Origin: Pararhizobium polonicum
GTDB lineage: Bacteria; Pseudomonadota; Alphaproteobacteria; Rhizobiales; Rhizobiaceae
Direction: 5' to 3'
Assembly (NCBI RefSeq): GCF_001687365.1
Contig: NZ_LGLV01000004.1
Coordinates: 62,001-126,000 of the forward strand
DNA length: 64,000 bases
In this document: positions 1 to 8,444 of the stretch, piece after piece
Layout of the letters: every line of letters begins with the position of its first letter
Position numbering within the stretch: the first letter of the stretch is position 1
Position numbers and translations under genes: made by a program
Notes under the pieces: model-generated
What the model was told of the DNA's origin: nothing
Databases searched by the model: none
What the model saw: the letters and a program-made list of their open reading frames with translations, nothing else

Positions 1-410
1 GGCGCTTCAACCTGGCGCTCGGCCGCAGCGGCGGAGAGGATACAGAATTCTTCACGCATATGCACCGGATGGGCGGCAGAATAGCCTACGCTCCGGCCGC
101 CTGGGTGCAGGAACCTGTGCCAGCCAAGCGCGCCGCCTTTTCATGGCTGGCCAAACGGAAATTTCGCTTCGGCCAGACCCATGGCCACCTGCTCGACGCG
201 GGGGCTGGCCTCATGGGGAAAGTCCGCCAGCTGGCGCTTGCTTCCGCCAAGAGCGGTTTCTGTGCGCTGGCCAGCGTCCTCTTCCTTTTCTCTCCCGTTC
301 GCCGCAACCAGTATGTCCTGCGGTCCTCGATGCATGCCGGCGTCGTCGTCGGGCTTCTGGGCGTGCGGGAAATCGAGCAGTACGGCGCAGCCGAGGCAAG
401 GTCGTCCTGA
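1..410 (+). CDS. exoM: ExoM-like succinoglycan glycosyltransferase, C-terminal part
   Basis: The reading frame is open from base 3 to the TGA at 408-410, so the 5' part lies outside the window; about 135 residues are visible. Near the start it has a GGEDTEFF stretch typical of family 2 glycosyltransferases close to the acidic catalytic region. A hydrophobic C-terminal portion (LASVLFLFSP) follows. The next three genes match the order exoM-exoO-exoN-exoP known from Sinorhizobium meliloti, where ExoM adds a glucose to the lipid-linked succinoglycan repeat at the inner membrane. The stop codon overlaps the next start codon by one base, so the two genes are translationally coupled. The gene name rests mainly on synteny; a related glycosyltransferase in a similar polysaccharide cluster is possible. 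Confidence 0.75.
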   Translation, partial: RFNLALGRSGGEDTEFFTHMHRMGGRIAYAPAAWVQEPVPAKRAAFSWLAKRKFRFGQTHGHLLDAGAGLMGKVRQLALASAKSGFCALASVLFLFSPVRRNQYVLRSSMHAGVVVGLLGVREIEQYGAAEARSS

Positions 411-1429
411 TGGAGCTGCATCCCCCCCAGGCAACATTCATCGTCGCCGCGTTCAAGGCGCAGGACACGATCGAGCGGGCTATCGACAGCGCGCTGGCGC
501 AGACCGGCGTCAGCGTCGAGATTATCGTCATCGACGATTGCTCGCCGGATGATACCGCCGAGATCGTCGACGCCTATACCGATCCGCGCGTCCGGCTGAT
601 TCGGCTGGAAAAGAACCGCGGGCCTGGCGGCGCGCGCAACGCAGGCCTTGCCGCCGCGCGTGGAGACTGGATCGTCATCCTCGATTCCGACGATGCGGTT
701 TTCCCCGATCGCACCGCGCGAATGATCGCCCGGGCCAGGCAGGCAGGCGCGCAGATCGTCGTCGATAATGTCGACGTCATCTCGCTGAACGGCGAAACGA
801 AGCGGATGTTCGAGGACGCGTCCCTGGCGGCTTTGAAAACGCTGACACTCCCGGCTTTCATCGGGTCGAACGTGCTGTTTCAGTCCGAACACAATTACGG
901 CTACATGAAGCCGGTCTTCGAGCGCCGCTTTCTCGAAGAGCACAGCCTTCGTTTCGACGAGACCTTGCCGATCGGCGAGGATTACATGCTGCTGGCATCG
1001 GCCCTTGCAAAAGGTGGCCGCTGCGCCGTCGAGCCCAGTGCCGGTTACACCTATTACATAAGAACCGGCTCCATCTCGCGGGTGCTGAAGCTGCATCAGG
1101 TGGATGCGATGCTGGCCGCCGATGCCGAGTTTCTGAGAAATCACCGGCTGGACGCGGCATCGATGGCCGCCCAGAGCCGGCGTCACCGCAGCATCGAGGA
1201 CGCACGATCCTTCATCATCCTGGTCGATCAGATCAAGGCACGATCCCTTTCCGGCGCGGTCAGGACCGCGTGGAGAAATCCGGCGGCAATTCGTCATCTG
1301 CGGATGCCCATTGCCGTCAGACTGCGGCGCCTGATGGCGCCGTTCACGGCAATTCGCCCTTTCGGCACCCCGCCGAAAACGATGAATAGAACCACCCCGG
1401 GCAACAGTCCGCACAAAAGCAAAGGATAG
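410..1429 (+). CDS. exoO: Family 2 glycosyltransferase, ExoO-like
   Basis: 339 residues. The start is the ATG at 410 that overlaps the exoM stop; the frame stays open further upstream, but that part overlaps exoM and does not look like protein. A GT-A fold is clear: the N-terminus reads [17 protein letters not shown], then VIDDCSPDD at about residue 45, a conserved [10 protein letters not shown] stretch and an LDSDD nucleotide-sugar/metal motif near residue 90. GEDYMLL follows near residue 190, the usual ED catalytic base region. In S. meliloti ExoO adds the first beta-1,6-linked glucose of the succinoglycan side chain. It sits between exoM and exoN, 4 bp upstream of exoN, and is probably cotranscribed. 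Family assignment is firm; the exact acceptor is inferred from gene order. Confidence 0.82.
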   Translation: MELHPPQATFIVAAFKAQDTIERAIDSALAQTGVSVEIIVIDDCSPDDTAEIVDAYTDPRVRLIRLEKNRGPGGARNAGLAAARGDWIVILDSDDAVFPDRTARMIARARQAGAQIVVDNVDVISLNGETKRMFEDASLAALKTLTLPAFIGSNVLFQSEHNYGYMKPVFERRFLEEHSLRFDETLPIGEDYMLLASALAKGGRCAVEPSAGYTYYIRTGSISRVLKLHQVDAMLAADAEFLRNHRLDAASMAAQSRRHRSIEDARSFIILVDQIKARSLSGAVRTAWRNPAAIRHLRMPIAVRLRRLMAPFTAIRPFGTPPKTMNRTTPGNSPHKSKG

Positions 1430-1433
1430 TTCT

Positions 1434-2339
1434 ATGGCTCCTATCAGACCCGTTCGCAAAGCCGTTATTCCCGTTGCCGGCAACGGCACGCGGTTTCTGC
1501 CCGCCACCAAAGTGATGCCGAAGGAAATGCTGACCATCGTCGACCGGCCCGTCGTGCAATATGCCGTCGAGGAAGCGATGCAGGCCGGCATCGAGCACAT
1601 CGTCTTCGTGACCGGCCGCAACAAGCAGGCGATCGAGGATCACTTTGACGATGTGCCGGAGCTGATTTCGTCGCTGACGCGATCGGGCAAGGATGCCCAG
1701 CTTTCCGAGCTGGCGCGCATGCTTCCGACAGCCGGCTCCGTCAGTTTCACACGCCAGCAGGCGCCGCTCGGTCTTGGCCATGCGGTCTGGTGCGCCCGCG
1801 ATCTGATCGGCGACGAGCCGTTCGCCCTGCTTCTGCCCGATATGATTTCCTATGGTGCGCGTGGCTGCATGGCCGGCCTGATGGATCTCTACAATGATGT
1901 CGGTGGCAATGTCGTCGCGGTCGAGCAATGCGCCCTTGAGGACACCTCGAAATACGGCATCGTCGGCATGGGCGAGAAAACCCGGCACGGGTTCGAAGTC
2001 ACCCAGATGGTGGAAAAGCCACCCGTCGCCGAGGCACCGTCCACCTATTACCTGAATGGCCGCTACATCCTGCAGCCGGAGATCTTCTCGATCCTTGCGC
2101 ATCAGCAGCGCGGCGCCGGCAACGAGATCCAGCTGACCGACGGCATGCTGCGCCTTTCGGCTGAGCAATCGTTCCACGCCCATCCTTACGAAGGCCGGAC
2201 CTTCGATTGCGGCTCCAAGCAGGGCTTCATCGAAGCCAATGTCGCCTTTGCACTGGCGCGCGCGGACATCGGAAACCTCGTCTTCGAATCCGTCCGCGAG
2301 ATGGTTCTGTCACACGAACAGGCCATACGGGCGGCCTGA
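1434..2339 (+). CDS. exoN: UTP--glucose-1-phosphate uridylyltransferase
   Basis: 301 residues, the usual length for GalU/ExoN. It makes UDP-glucose from UTP and glucose-1-phosphate, the precursor for succinoglycan and other glucans. The N-terminus carries the diagnostic nucleotidyltransferase signature: [17 protein letters not shown], followed by MPKEML. A VEKP motif near residue 200 and an FDCGSKQGF stretch near residue 265 are also typical. The gene starts 4 bp after exoO and is followed by a 109-bp gap with a strong hairpin before exoP. As in S. meliloti, a second housekeeping galU may exist elsewhere, so this copy probably serves exopolysaccharide synthesis. Enzyme identity is very secure; the symbol exoN rather than galU comes from context. 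Confidence 0.92.
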   Translation: MAPIRPVRKAVIPVAGNGTRFLPATKVMPKEMLTIVDRPVVQYAVEEAMQAGIEHIVFVTGRNKQAIEDHFDDVPELISSLTRSGKDAQLSELARMLPTAGSVSFTRQQAPLGLGHAVWCARDLIGDEPFALLLPDMISYGARGCMAGLMDLYNDVGGNVVAVEQCALEDTSKYGIVGMGEKTRHGFEVTQMVEKPPVAEAPSTYYLNGRYILQPEIFSILAHQQRGAGNEIQLTDGMLRLSAEQSFHAHPYEGRTFDCGSKQGFIEANVAFALARADIGNLVFESVREMVLSHEQAIRAA

Positions 2340-2381
2340 AAATGATGTTTTTTCGACGGTTTGGCACTGTCGAGAAATCCG

Positions 2382-2412
2382 GTCTCACCCCTGACGTGTT
2401 TTGGGGTGAGAC
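2382..2412 (+). promoter_or_regulatory. Perfect 10-bp inverted repeat upstream of exoP
   Basis: GTCTCACCCC (2382-2391) and GGGGTGAGAC (2403-2412) are perfect inverted repeats around an 11-base loop in the exoN-exoP gap. No T-run follows, so it is not a classical terminator. It may be an attenuator, an mRNA-stabilising hairpin or an operator for exoP. Confidence 0.55.
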
Positions 2413-2448
2413 ACGACCACAGACATACACCCGGAGACCGAACGGCCC

Positions 2449-4794
2449 ATGAATCAAAGACCTCTTCCGTTGAACACTGTCCCGTCGCTGCGAAGCGATG
2501 AGTCCGACTCGTTCATCGATCTCAACCGGTTGACCGCGATTGCGCTGCGCCGTTCGAGGGTCGTGGCTGCCAGCGTCATCGCGTGCTTCCTTCTAGGGTC
2601 CATCTACCTGCTGTTTGCGACGCCGCTCTATACGTCGGAGACGCAGATCCTGCTGGATGACAACCTGTCGAAATATGCGGAGGAGACCCCCTCGCCCCAA
2701 AGCGCCCAGCAGGCCGACACGCAAATTGCCAGCGCCGTCGAGATTCTGAAATCGGGCGAACTGGCGTTGCACGTCACCGATGCGGAAAAGCTCGGCGACA
2801 ACGAAACCGTTCTCAACCCGCCGCAATCTCTGATGTCGAAGGTGAAATCGGCGATCCGATCGGCCGTCGGCCTCTTCGTCAGCCGGCCTGAAATTTCCGA
2901 AGAGGCCATGCGAAACGGCAGGCGGGAGACGGCGGCCGCCTATATCCAGCAGGGACTGACCGTGGAACGGGTGTCCAGAAGCTCGGTCGTCTCGCTGTCC
3001 TACAAATCGACCGATCCGCGTCTCGCCGCCACCATCACCCGCGCCTATGCCAATGCCTATCTGACCGACCAGCTGAACGCCAATTTCGACGCCACCGAGC
3101 GCGCTTCCGTCTGGCTGCAGGAGCGGTTGACCGACCTGCGCCAACGCGCGCAGGCTGCCTCGCTGGAAGCGGAAAAGTTCAAGGCGGACAACGGCCTGAC
3201 CTCGACCCGGGGTGAGCTGATGTCCGAGCAGCAACTGTCCGATCTCAACAGCCAGCTGATCGTCGCGCAGGCAGACAGCGCCAGCGCATCTGCCCGCTAC
3301 AACCAGTTCAAGTCGATCCTCGACCAGGGTGCCGAAAACGCCGTGAACAATGCGACGATTTCGTCGAACCAGACCGACAATTCCGTCATCCAGGATTTGC
3401 GGACCCGTTATCTGGCGGTGAGCAAACGCGAGCAGGTCATCACCCAGAACTTCTCCGCCGATCACCCGCAGGCGGTGGCTCTCAGGGCTGAGAAATCGGA
3501 ACTGGCCGGCCAGATCTTCCGTGAACTGCAACAGATTACCGCCAATTACCGCAATGAATTCGAAGTGGCGAAATCGCGCGAAGCATCGCTGCGCCAGAGC
3601 ATCGAAGGCGTCGTCGGCAGCAATTCGCAGGCCAACCGGTCGCTGGTCGACCTGCGTGAGCTGGAGCAAAGGGCAACGGCGCTGAAGACGCTCTACGAAT
3701 CCTATCTCGGCCGCTACGAGGAGGCAGCCCAGCAACGGTCTTTCCCGATCGCAAAAGCGCGGATCATCTCGGAGGCCGGCGTTCCCATCTCGCCATCCAG
3801 CCCCAAGAAGACGATGGTTCTGGCCCTTTCCATCGTGCTCGGCTTCATGCTGGGCGCCGTCATCGCCGGCCTTCAGGAATTTCGCGAGCGCTTTTTCCGC
3901 CTGGAAGAGGACGTTCGCTCCGTTCTTGGCCACAAGTCGCTCGGCTATCTGCCGCTGATCGGGAAAAAGACCGATACCCTGTGGCATAAGACACGCGGAC
4001 GCTTTGCCAAGGCAGAACCGGAGCAAGCCGATATCGAGGCCGATGCCGACATTCCCCTGACACGCATGACCCGGATTGCCGTCGATGCGCCGCGGTCGGC
4101 CTTTGCCGAAACGCTGCGCAATGCCAAGCTCGCCAGCGACGTCATCCTGCAAGGCCGCCCCAACCGCGTCATCGGTGTCGTCTCGGCGCTACCGGGCGAA
4201 GGGAAATCGACCATTGCCGCGAACTTCGCCGGGCTGCTTGCGGCCAGTGGCAAGCGCACGCTCCTGATCGACGCCGATCTCAGGAACCCGGCGATCAGCA
4301 AGATGATTTCTCCTGCACCGAAGACAGGACTGGTGGAAGCTGTTCTCGGGGAAGAGGAATGGACCACGGCGCTGAGGGTCGATCCGCAGACCCGGCTTGC
4401 CATCCTGCCGATCGCGCCACGCGAACACCTCTACCATACCAACGAACTGCTCGCCTCCCAGGGCATGGAAACCCTTATCGCCAATGCGCGCAAGACCTTC
4501 GACTATGTCATCGTCGATCTCGCGCCGCTGGCTCCGGTCATCGACGCCAAGGCATTTTCGCCCTTCGCCGACGGGTTCCTGATGGTCATCGAATGGGGCA
4601 AGACACCGTCCCGTCTCGTCCGGGACGTGCTGCAATCCGATCCGCAATTCAACGCCAAGATTCTCGGCGTCATGCTCAACAAGACGGATATGGACGAGCT
4701 TGGGAAATACAGCGATTTCGGCGCTGCGGAAAAATACCGGAGGAGCTATGAGAGCTACTATATCGAGCAGCCCTTGAAGCCGGCGGCCCGTTGA
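2449..4794 (+). CDS. exoP: Polysaccharide co-polymerase / tyrosine autokinase ExoP
   Basis: 781 residues. This inner-membrane protein sets succinoglycan chain length and supports export. The Wzz-type N-terminal half has a first transmembrane helix at about residues 38-58 and a second at about 454-474, with a long coiled periplasmic region between them rich in Gln and Ala. The cytoplasmic BY-kinase domain has Walker A LPGEGKST (581-588), Walker A' LLIDADLRNP and a VIVDLAPLAP Walker B-like segment. The C-terminus is a tyrosine cluster (YRRSYESYY) that is the expected autophosphorylation site. Length and layout match S. meliloti ExoP, and the gene follows exoN as there. Start ATG at 2449 lies just after the hairpin region. 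It is an intact gene with no sign of truncation. Confidence 0.95.
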   Translation: MNQRPLPLNTVPSLRSDESDSFIDLNRLTAIALRRSRVVAASVIACFLLGSIYLLFATPLYTSETQILLDDNLSKYAEETPSPQSAQQADTQIASAVEILKSGELALHVTDAEKLGDNETVLNPPQSLMSKVKSAIRSAVGLFVSRPEISEEAMRNGRRETAAAYIQQGLTVERVSRSSVVSLSYKSTDPRLAATITRAYANAYLTDQLNANFDATERASVWLQERLTDLRQRAQAASLEAEKFKADNGLTSTRGELMSEQQLSDLNSQLIVAQADSASASARYNQFKSILDQGAENAVNNATISSNQTDNSVIQDLRTRYLAVSKREQVITQNFSADHPQAVALRAEKSELAGQIFRELQQITANYRNEFEVAKSREASLRQSIEGVVGSNSQANRSLVDLRELEQRATALKTLYESYLGRYEEAAQQRSFPIAKARIISEAGVPISPSSPKKTMVLALSIVLGFMLGAVIAGLQEFRERFFRLEEDVRSVLGHKSLGYLPLIGKKTDTLWHKTRGRFAKAEPEQADIEADADIPLTRMTRIAVDAPRSAFAETLRNAKLASDVILQGRPNRVIGVVSALPGEGKSTIAANFAGLLAASGKRTLLIDADLRNPAISKMISPAPKTGLVEAVLGEEEWTTALRVDPQTRLAILPIAPREHLYHTNELLASQGMETLIANARKTFDYVIVDLAPLAPVIDAKAFSPFADGFLMVIEWGKTPSRLVRDVLQSDPQFNAKILGVMLNKTDMDELGKYSDFGAAEKYRRSYESYYIEQPLKPAAR

Positions 4795-4806
4795 GGCCCC
4801 GGAGCG

Positions 4807-5031
4807 TCAGCGCATGCCTGGCTGACGCTCCGCATCAAGACCGAACACCATCACCAGCGCCATCAGAAAGACCACCGCGGCAATCGCGAAAACACAGACG
4901 GCAAAGACAATCAGATACTCGATCAGACAGGGCAAAAACAGCAGAGCCCGGATGATTGCAGGCTGCGACCACGCCCAGCCGCCCATGCCGTTCCTCATAT
5001 AATTGTCGAAACGATGCATGACACTGGGCAT
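4807..5031 (-). CDS. Small putative membrane protein
   Basis: A 74-residue frame convergent with exoP. I start it at the ATG at 5031; the frame also opens at a TTG at 5058, and an internal ATG at 5019 is another option. The sequence has two hydrophobic segments, around AIIRALLFLPCLIEYLIVF and AIAAVVFLMALVMVFGL, and so would span the membrane as a hairpin. I recognise no family. Support is the membrane-protein-like composition, the absence of a better frame here and an AT-rich stretch upstream that could hold a promoter. No strong ribosome-binding site precedes any of the starts, so this may be a spurious frame. Confidence 0.42.
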   Translation of the reverse strand: MPSVMHRFDNYMRNGMGGWAWSQPAIIRALLFLPCLIEYLIVFAVCVFAIAAVVFLMALVMVFGLDAERQPGMR

Positions 5032-5064
5032 GGGTGACCGCTCTGCCAACTCTCTCAATCTTTA

Positions 5065-5076
5065 GTAAAAATTTAC
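5065..5076. promoter_or_regulatory. AT-rich inverted repeat, possible operator
   Basis: GTAAA-AA-TTTAC lies in the AT-rich gap upstream of the small membrane-protein frame. It is short and could be chance; it is listed only as a candidate protein-binding site. Confidence 0.2.
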
Positions 5077-5155
5077 CAAAAACCACGGGCGCGCGCAACC
5101 AAACCCAACCTTGAAATTCGCCGGGGATACACGCCGGCGAGTCCTGAAAGGCATA

Positions 5156-5179
5156 AGGCACCCGGCTGACCGGGTGCCT
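5156..5179 (-). terminator. Hairpin terminator after the aminotransferase gene
   Basis: AGGCACCCGG and CCGGGTGCCT form a perfect 10-bp stem around CTGA, 8 bp beyond the stop of the minus-strand aminotransferase. The downstream strand is only weakly T-rich (TTATGCCTTT), so an intrinsic terminator is likely but not ideal. Confidence 0.6.
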
Positions 5180-5186
5180 CGAAGTC

Positions 5187-6581
5187 TCATTCCGCGGCGC
5201 TGAGAATTTGGCCTGCCTGCTGCCGTGCCCGGATCTTTGCGATAATCGTCTTTCCCCGCTCGGTGCCTGCCCGTTCAAAGAAGCCGATGACGGCATCGGC
5301 ATAGAGCCCCGCGCGGGCTTCCTCGATCGCTTTCGGCAAGGCTTCGCGGAAGCGCTCGAAACAGGCGATATCAGGGTGGGAATAGTTGAGCCGGAGATAG
5401 TCGGCCGCTTTCACATCTCCCAGACCATCGCCCGGAATGGCGGCGATCTTTTCCTTCAGCAGCCCGACCGTCACTTCCTGCGCGGTCACGCCCGCGCCGG
5501 AGACATCGATCATCATGCAGAACCCGTAAGCCGGGCTGACGGGAATGGAGACGCCCTGCGTCCGTTCCACCGTCTCCTGGATATGGGCGTAGTTGCGCCG
5601 GATCGTTTCGGTGCTTGCAGCGACATAGGCCGTGTCCTGCATGGCGGTGAGAGCGGCATATTGGCCGGGATAGTTGATGTGGATCTTGGTGATCTCCATC
5701 TTCGTCAGGAACGCGCCACGCAACAGCGCCGGATGCGCCGCCATGAAACCCACGCGGATCGCCGGCATGCCATAGCCCTTCGACATGCCGCTGACCGAGA
5801 CGACGTGATCCATCGGGGTTTCCTGCGAATGCAGCGAAGCCATCGGGATCTGCTGAACGGACGGGTCGGTCTGATGGGTGTTGTGCGTGACGTTGTTGAA
5901 GACGACAATGTTGTTGCGGCGGGCGATCGCGGCGATGGCCAGCAGTTCTTCCCGTGTCTGCACGGTGCCGAAGGGGTTGATCGGGTCGCAGACCACGATC
6001 ATCTTGGTGCGTGGCGTGATGGCCGCCTCGACCTGCGACGGAACAAGCTTATAGCCATTGGCCTCGTTGAGCTCGATCGGCACGATGCGGGCGCCGCAGG
6101 CCTCGGCCGCCGGCACGAAATGGAAATAGCCGGGATCGGTGACGATCACCTCATCGCCCTCATCGAGAAAAGTCAGATAGGTATAACCGATGCCGCCCTG
6201 CGCACCCTCGACACCCATGACCTCGAAATCGGGCCCGAGTGCCCGGCCAAATTTTTTGCGCGCTACCAGTTCCTTCAGTTCGGGCAGGCAATCCGGCGGA
6301 TAGATCGCCAGTTTCTCCGGCGTCGATGCATCGCGAAAGGCCTGAAGCGCGGCATCCGACGGGCCGATATGGTTGGCCATATAGCCCATATCGAAATAAC
6401 CGGCACCGGTGACGTTGTAGACACCGCCGGGCGCGACGTCGTTCCAGTCGAGGCCGAGAATATCGATGGCGGTCTTGAAGGTGAAGTAGTTCCCCATGCC
6501 CTGTGGATGGTGAAGCAAGGTCTTTGCCCGCTTGGACAGCAGCCGCTCCTGCATTTCGACGATCGCAGATTTTTCCATCAT
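5187..6581 (-). CDS. PLP-dependent aminotransferase, fold type I, unusual active site
   Basis: 464 residues, longer than typical class I/II aminotransferases (about 400). The PLP lysine is K268 in SVSGMSKGYG, followed by the phosphate-site arginine in IRVGF. The DPINPFG stretch (199-205) matches the conserved NPNNPTG segment. LRLNYS near the C-terminus supplies the usual substrate-carboxylate arginine. The position that normally reads D-x-x-Y, with Asp contacting the PLP pyridine nitrogen, reads N-V-T-H (230-233) here by my alignment. The start ATG at 6581 has AGAGGG upstream; the next codon is also ATG. The gene is divergent from a GntR regulator across a palindrome-rich 152-bp gap, so substrate-controlled expression is likely. 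It probably acts on an amino acid or amino-alcohol; I cannot name the substrate. Confidence 0.8.
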   Translation of the reverse strand: MMEKSAIVEMQERLLSKRAKTLLHHPQGMGNYFTFKTAIDILGLDWNDVAPGGVYNVTGAGYFDMGYMANHIGPSDAALQAFRDASTPEKLAIYPPDCLPELKELVARKKFGRALGPDFEVMGVEGAQGGIGYTYLTFLDEGDEVIVTDPGYFHFVPAAEACGARIVPIELNEANGYKLVPSQVEAAITPRTKMIVVCDPINPFGTVQTREELLAIAAIARRNNIVVFNNVTHNTHQTDPSVQQIPMASLHSQETPMDHVVSVSGMSKGYGMPAIRVGFMAAHPALLRGAFLTKMEITKIHINYPGQYAALTAMQDTAYVAASTETIRRNYAHIQETVERTQGVSIPVSPAYGFCMMIDVSGAGVTAQEVTVGLLKEKIAAIPGDGLGDVKAADYLRLNYSHPDIACFERFREALPKAIEEARAGLYADAVIGFFERAGTERGKTIIAKIRARQQAGQILSAAE

Positions 6582-6626
6582 TCATATCCCTCTGGTTGGC
6601 TTGCTGCCGCTGGTTTTTATGGCCGC

Positions 6627-6675
6627 TATTCTGTCGGCAGAACTGTCGACAATACAGAATACATTCATGCCGACA
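6627..6675. promoter_or_regulatory. Palindromic operator region between aminotransferase and GntR gene
   Basis: TATTCTGT (6627-6634) and ACAGAATA (6654-6661) are perfect inverted repeats. Inside and beside them are TGTCGGCA (6632-6639), the self-complementary TGTCGACA (6644-6651) and TGCCGACA (6668-6675), which is the reverse complement of the first. This clustering in a divergent promoter suggests binding sites for the adjacent GntR protein. Confidence 0.55.
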
Positions 6676-6733
6676 ACCTTTGCGCCTGTCAACCGCGCAT
6701 GCTATGACCGCCTGAAATCGATCGAGAGGCACA

Positions 6734-7438
6734 ATGGAAAAACACGGGAAGCAGCCGGGACAAGCGTCGGGCGACAACACTGTCGAACGCGCCTACGCCT
6801 ATCTCAGGGACCGGACGATCAGTTTCGGTTTCCGCCCGGGCGAGCGGATGAACGAAGTCGAGCTGGCGGCCATCCTCGGCATGAGCCGCGCGCCGGTTCG
6901 CGAAGCCCTGAACCGGCTGATCGTTGACGGTTTGGTGGCTTTCGAACCGAGGCGTGGATTTTTTTGCCGGAAGCTCAGCGTCACGGAAATCACCGAGCTT
7001 TTCGGCGTCCGGGCTGATCTCGAACTCTCCGCCGTGCGTCAGGCCTGTGCCGTCGCTTCGCAATCCGACATCGAAATCCAGCAGGCGCGGTGGACAGGTG
7101 TTGAAACCCAGCAACCCGGGATGACGATCCACGCTTTGGTCGAGGCGGACGAGGCCTTTCATCTCGATATTGCGGCCCTGGCCGGAAATGCCGAACGTTT
7201 GAAATATCTGAGAAATATCAATGCGCGAATCCGTTTCGTGCGGCGCATCAATCTGGAAGATCCTGCACGCCGCTCGGCCTCGCTTGGAGAGCATTCCCTC
7301 ATCCTCGATGCCCTTTCCAGGCGCGATGCGGAGGGAGCGGTGGCCCTGATGCAGCACCATCTCAGCTTCAGTTCCGAGGAGGTGAAGTCCCGCATTCACG
7401 AGGGCCTTGCACGGATTTATGCAGAGGAAGTCGCATAA
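6734..7438 (+). CDS. GntR-family transcriptional regulator (FCD type)
   Basis: 234 residues. The N-terminal winged helix-turn-helix spans about residues 15-80, with RPGERMNEVELAAILGMSRAPVREALNRL, a textbook GntR recognition region. The C-terminal two-thirds is helical and FCD-like; EADEAFHLDIAALAGN and an H-x-L-I-LDALSRRD segment are the typical metal/effector-pocket regions. It is divergent from the aminotransferase gene at 5187-6581 and most likely controls that gene and itself through the palindromes between them. Its effector would then be related to the aminotransferase substrate. The gene ends 17 bp before the convergent bioZ gene, with no evident link to biotin metabolism. Family is certain, target inferred. 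Confidence 0.88.
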   Translation: MEKHGKQPGQASGDNTVERAYAYLRDRTISFGFRPGERMNEVELAAILGMSRAPVREALNRLIVDGLVAFEPRRGFFCRKLSVTEITELFGVRADLELSAVRQACAVASQSDIEIQQARWTGVETQQPGMTIHALVEADEAFHLDIAALAGNAERLKYLRNINARIRFVRRINLEDPARRSASLGEHSLILDALSRRDAEGAVALMQHHLSFSSEEVKSRIHEGLARIYAEEVA

Positions 7439-7454
7439 GCCATCGCGCTCCCGC

Positions 7455-8444
7455 CTACATCCCGATCACGCAGGCGCCTCCCGTCAGCCCCGCCCCCGCC
7501 GCGGTCAGCAGCAATTTCTCGCCCGAGGCGAAGGGCGCGGCCTGATGGGCGAGCGACAGGGACAGCGGGATCGTTGCGGCGGATGAGTTTCCGTAGTTCG
7601 TAATGGTGCGCACCGTCCTTTCGGGATCGATACCGAGATTGCCGCAAACCGCATCGAAGATGCGCGCATTGGCCTGATGGGGAACGAACCGGCTGACATC
7701 CCTTGCACCAAGTCCTGCGTGTGCGATCGCCCGGTTGGCGCAGAGGCTCATCATCCTGACCGCCTGCGTGAACATTTCCCGGCCGTCGCGCATCGTCATC
7801 AGGCATTCGTCCGGTGTCACATCGGCTGCAAACGGCCGGTTGCTGCCGCCGGCGGGGATCGAGATCAGATCGTAGCGGCTGCCGTCGGAGGCGAGATCGA
7901 CACCGAGAAGTCCCGTTTCCGGATCTTGTGACGGCATCAGAACGACGGCGCCCGCCGCATCGGCAAACAGCACGGCGCTTGCCCGCTCCGCCGGATTGAT
8001 ACGGCGGCTGAGAATATTGGCCGCGACCACCAGCACCGGCCGACCTTGGGCACGAACGAAGCCGTCGGCCAGCGTCAGCGCATAGAGAAAGCCGGAGCAG
8101 GCGCCTGCGAGATCAATGGCACCGGAGTTCGCCAGCCCGAGACGATGGGCAAGCAGGGGAGCCGAAGGCGGCAGCAGATGATCGGGCGTCGACGTGGCGA
8201 GAAGCGTCAACGCTACATCGTCCCGGGCGATACCGGAATTTTCAATGGCCGCCTGCCCGGCCTTTGCCGCAAGACCGGATAACGTGTCGCCCGGCTCGGC
8301 CCAATGCCGTGCACGGATGCCGGTCCGGCGCTCGATCCAGCCTAGCTCGAGGCCAAGCCTCTCCTCGATCTCGGCATTTTCGACACGCCGGATCGGAACG
8401 GCGTGGCCGAAACCGGCAAGGCAGGACGAACGCGCGCTCCTCAC
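7455..8444 (-). CDS. bioZ: Beta-ketoacyl-ACP synthase III-like BioZ
   Basis: 329 residues, FabH-like. The thiolase-fold catalytic triad is visible: Cys in DLAGACSGF, His in [10 protein letters not shown] and Asn in ITNYGNSS. It is the last gene of a biotin operon and overlaps bioA by 4 bp. In Agrobacterium and other alphaproteobacteria, BioZ in this position condenses glutaryl-CoA with malonyl-ACP to start the pimeloyl-ACP precursor of biotin, replacing BioC/BioH. No bioC or bioH is seen in the window, which fits. The alternative, an ordinary FabH, is disfavoured by the operon position. It acts in the cytoplasm and would be controlled with the rest of the operon by BioR. Confidence 0.9.
   Translation of the reverse strand: MRSARSSCLAGFGHAVPIRRVENAEIEERLGLELGWIERRTGIRARHWAEPGDTLSGLAAKAGQAAIENSGIARDDVALTLLATSTPDHLLPPSAPLLAHRLGLANSGAIDLAGACSGFLYALTLADGFVRAQGRPVLVVAANILSRRINPAERASAVLFADAAGAVVLMPSQDPETGLLGVDLASDGSRYDLISIPAGGSNRPFAADVTPDECLMTMRDGREMFTQAVRMMSLCANRAIAHAGLGARDVSRFVPHQANARIFDAVCGNLGIDPERTVRTITNYGNSSAATIPLSLSLAHQAAPFASGEKLLLTAAGAGLTGGACVIGM

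Noticed and set aside
86-1624. Minus-strand open frame of 512 codons across the exo genes
   Set aside because: It is antisense to exoO and exoN, which have clear family motifs; the product is Arg/Gly/Asp-rich with no domain, a GC-codon artefact.
2593-4152. Minus-strand open frame of 519 codons inside exoP
   Set aside because: Antisense shadow of exoP with low-complexity, charged composition and no motif.
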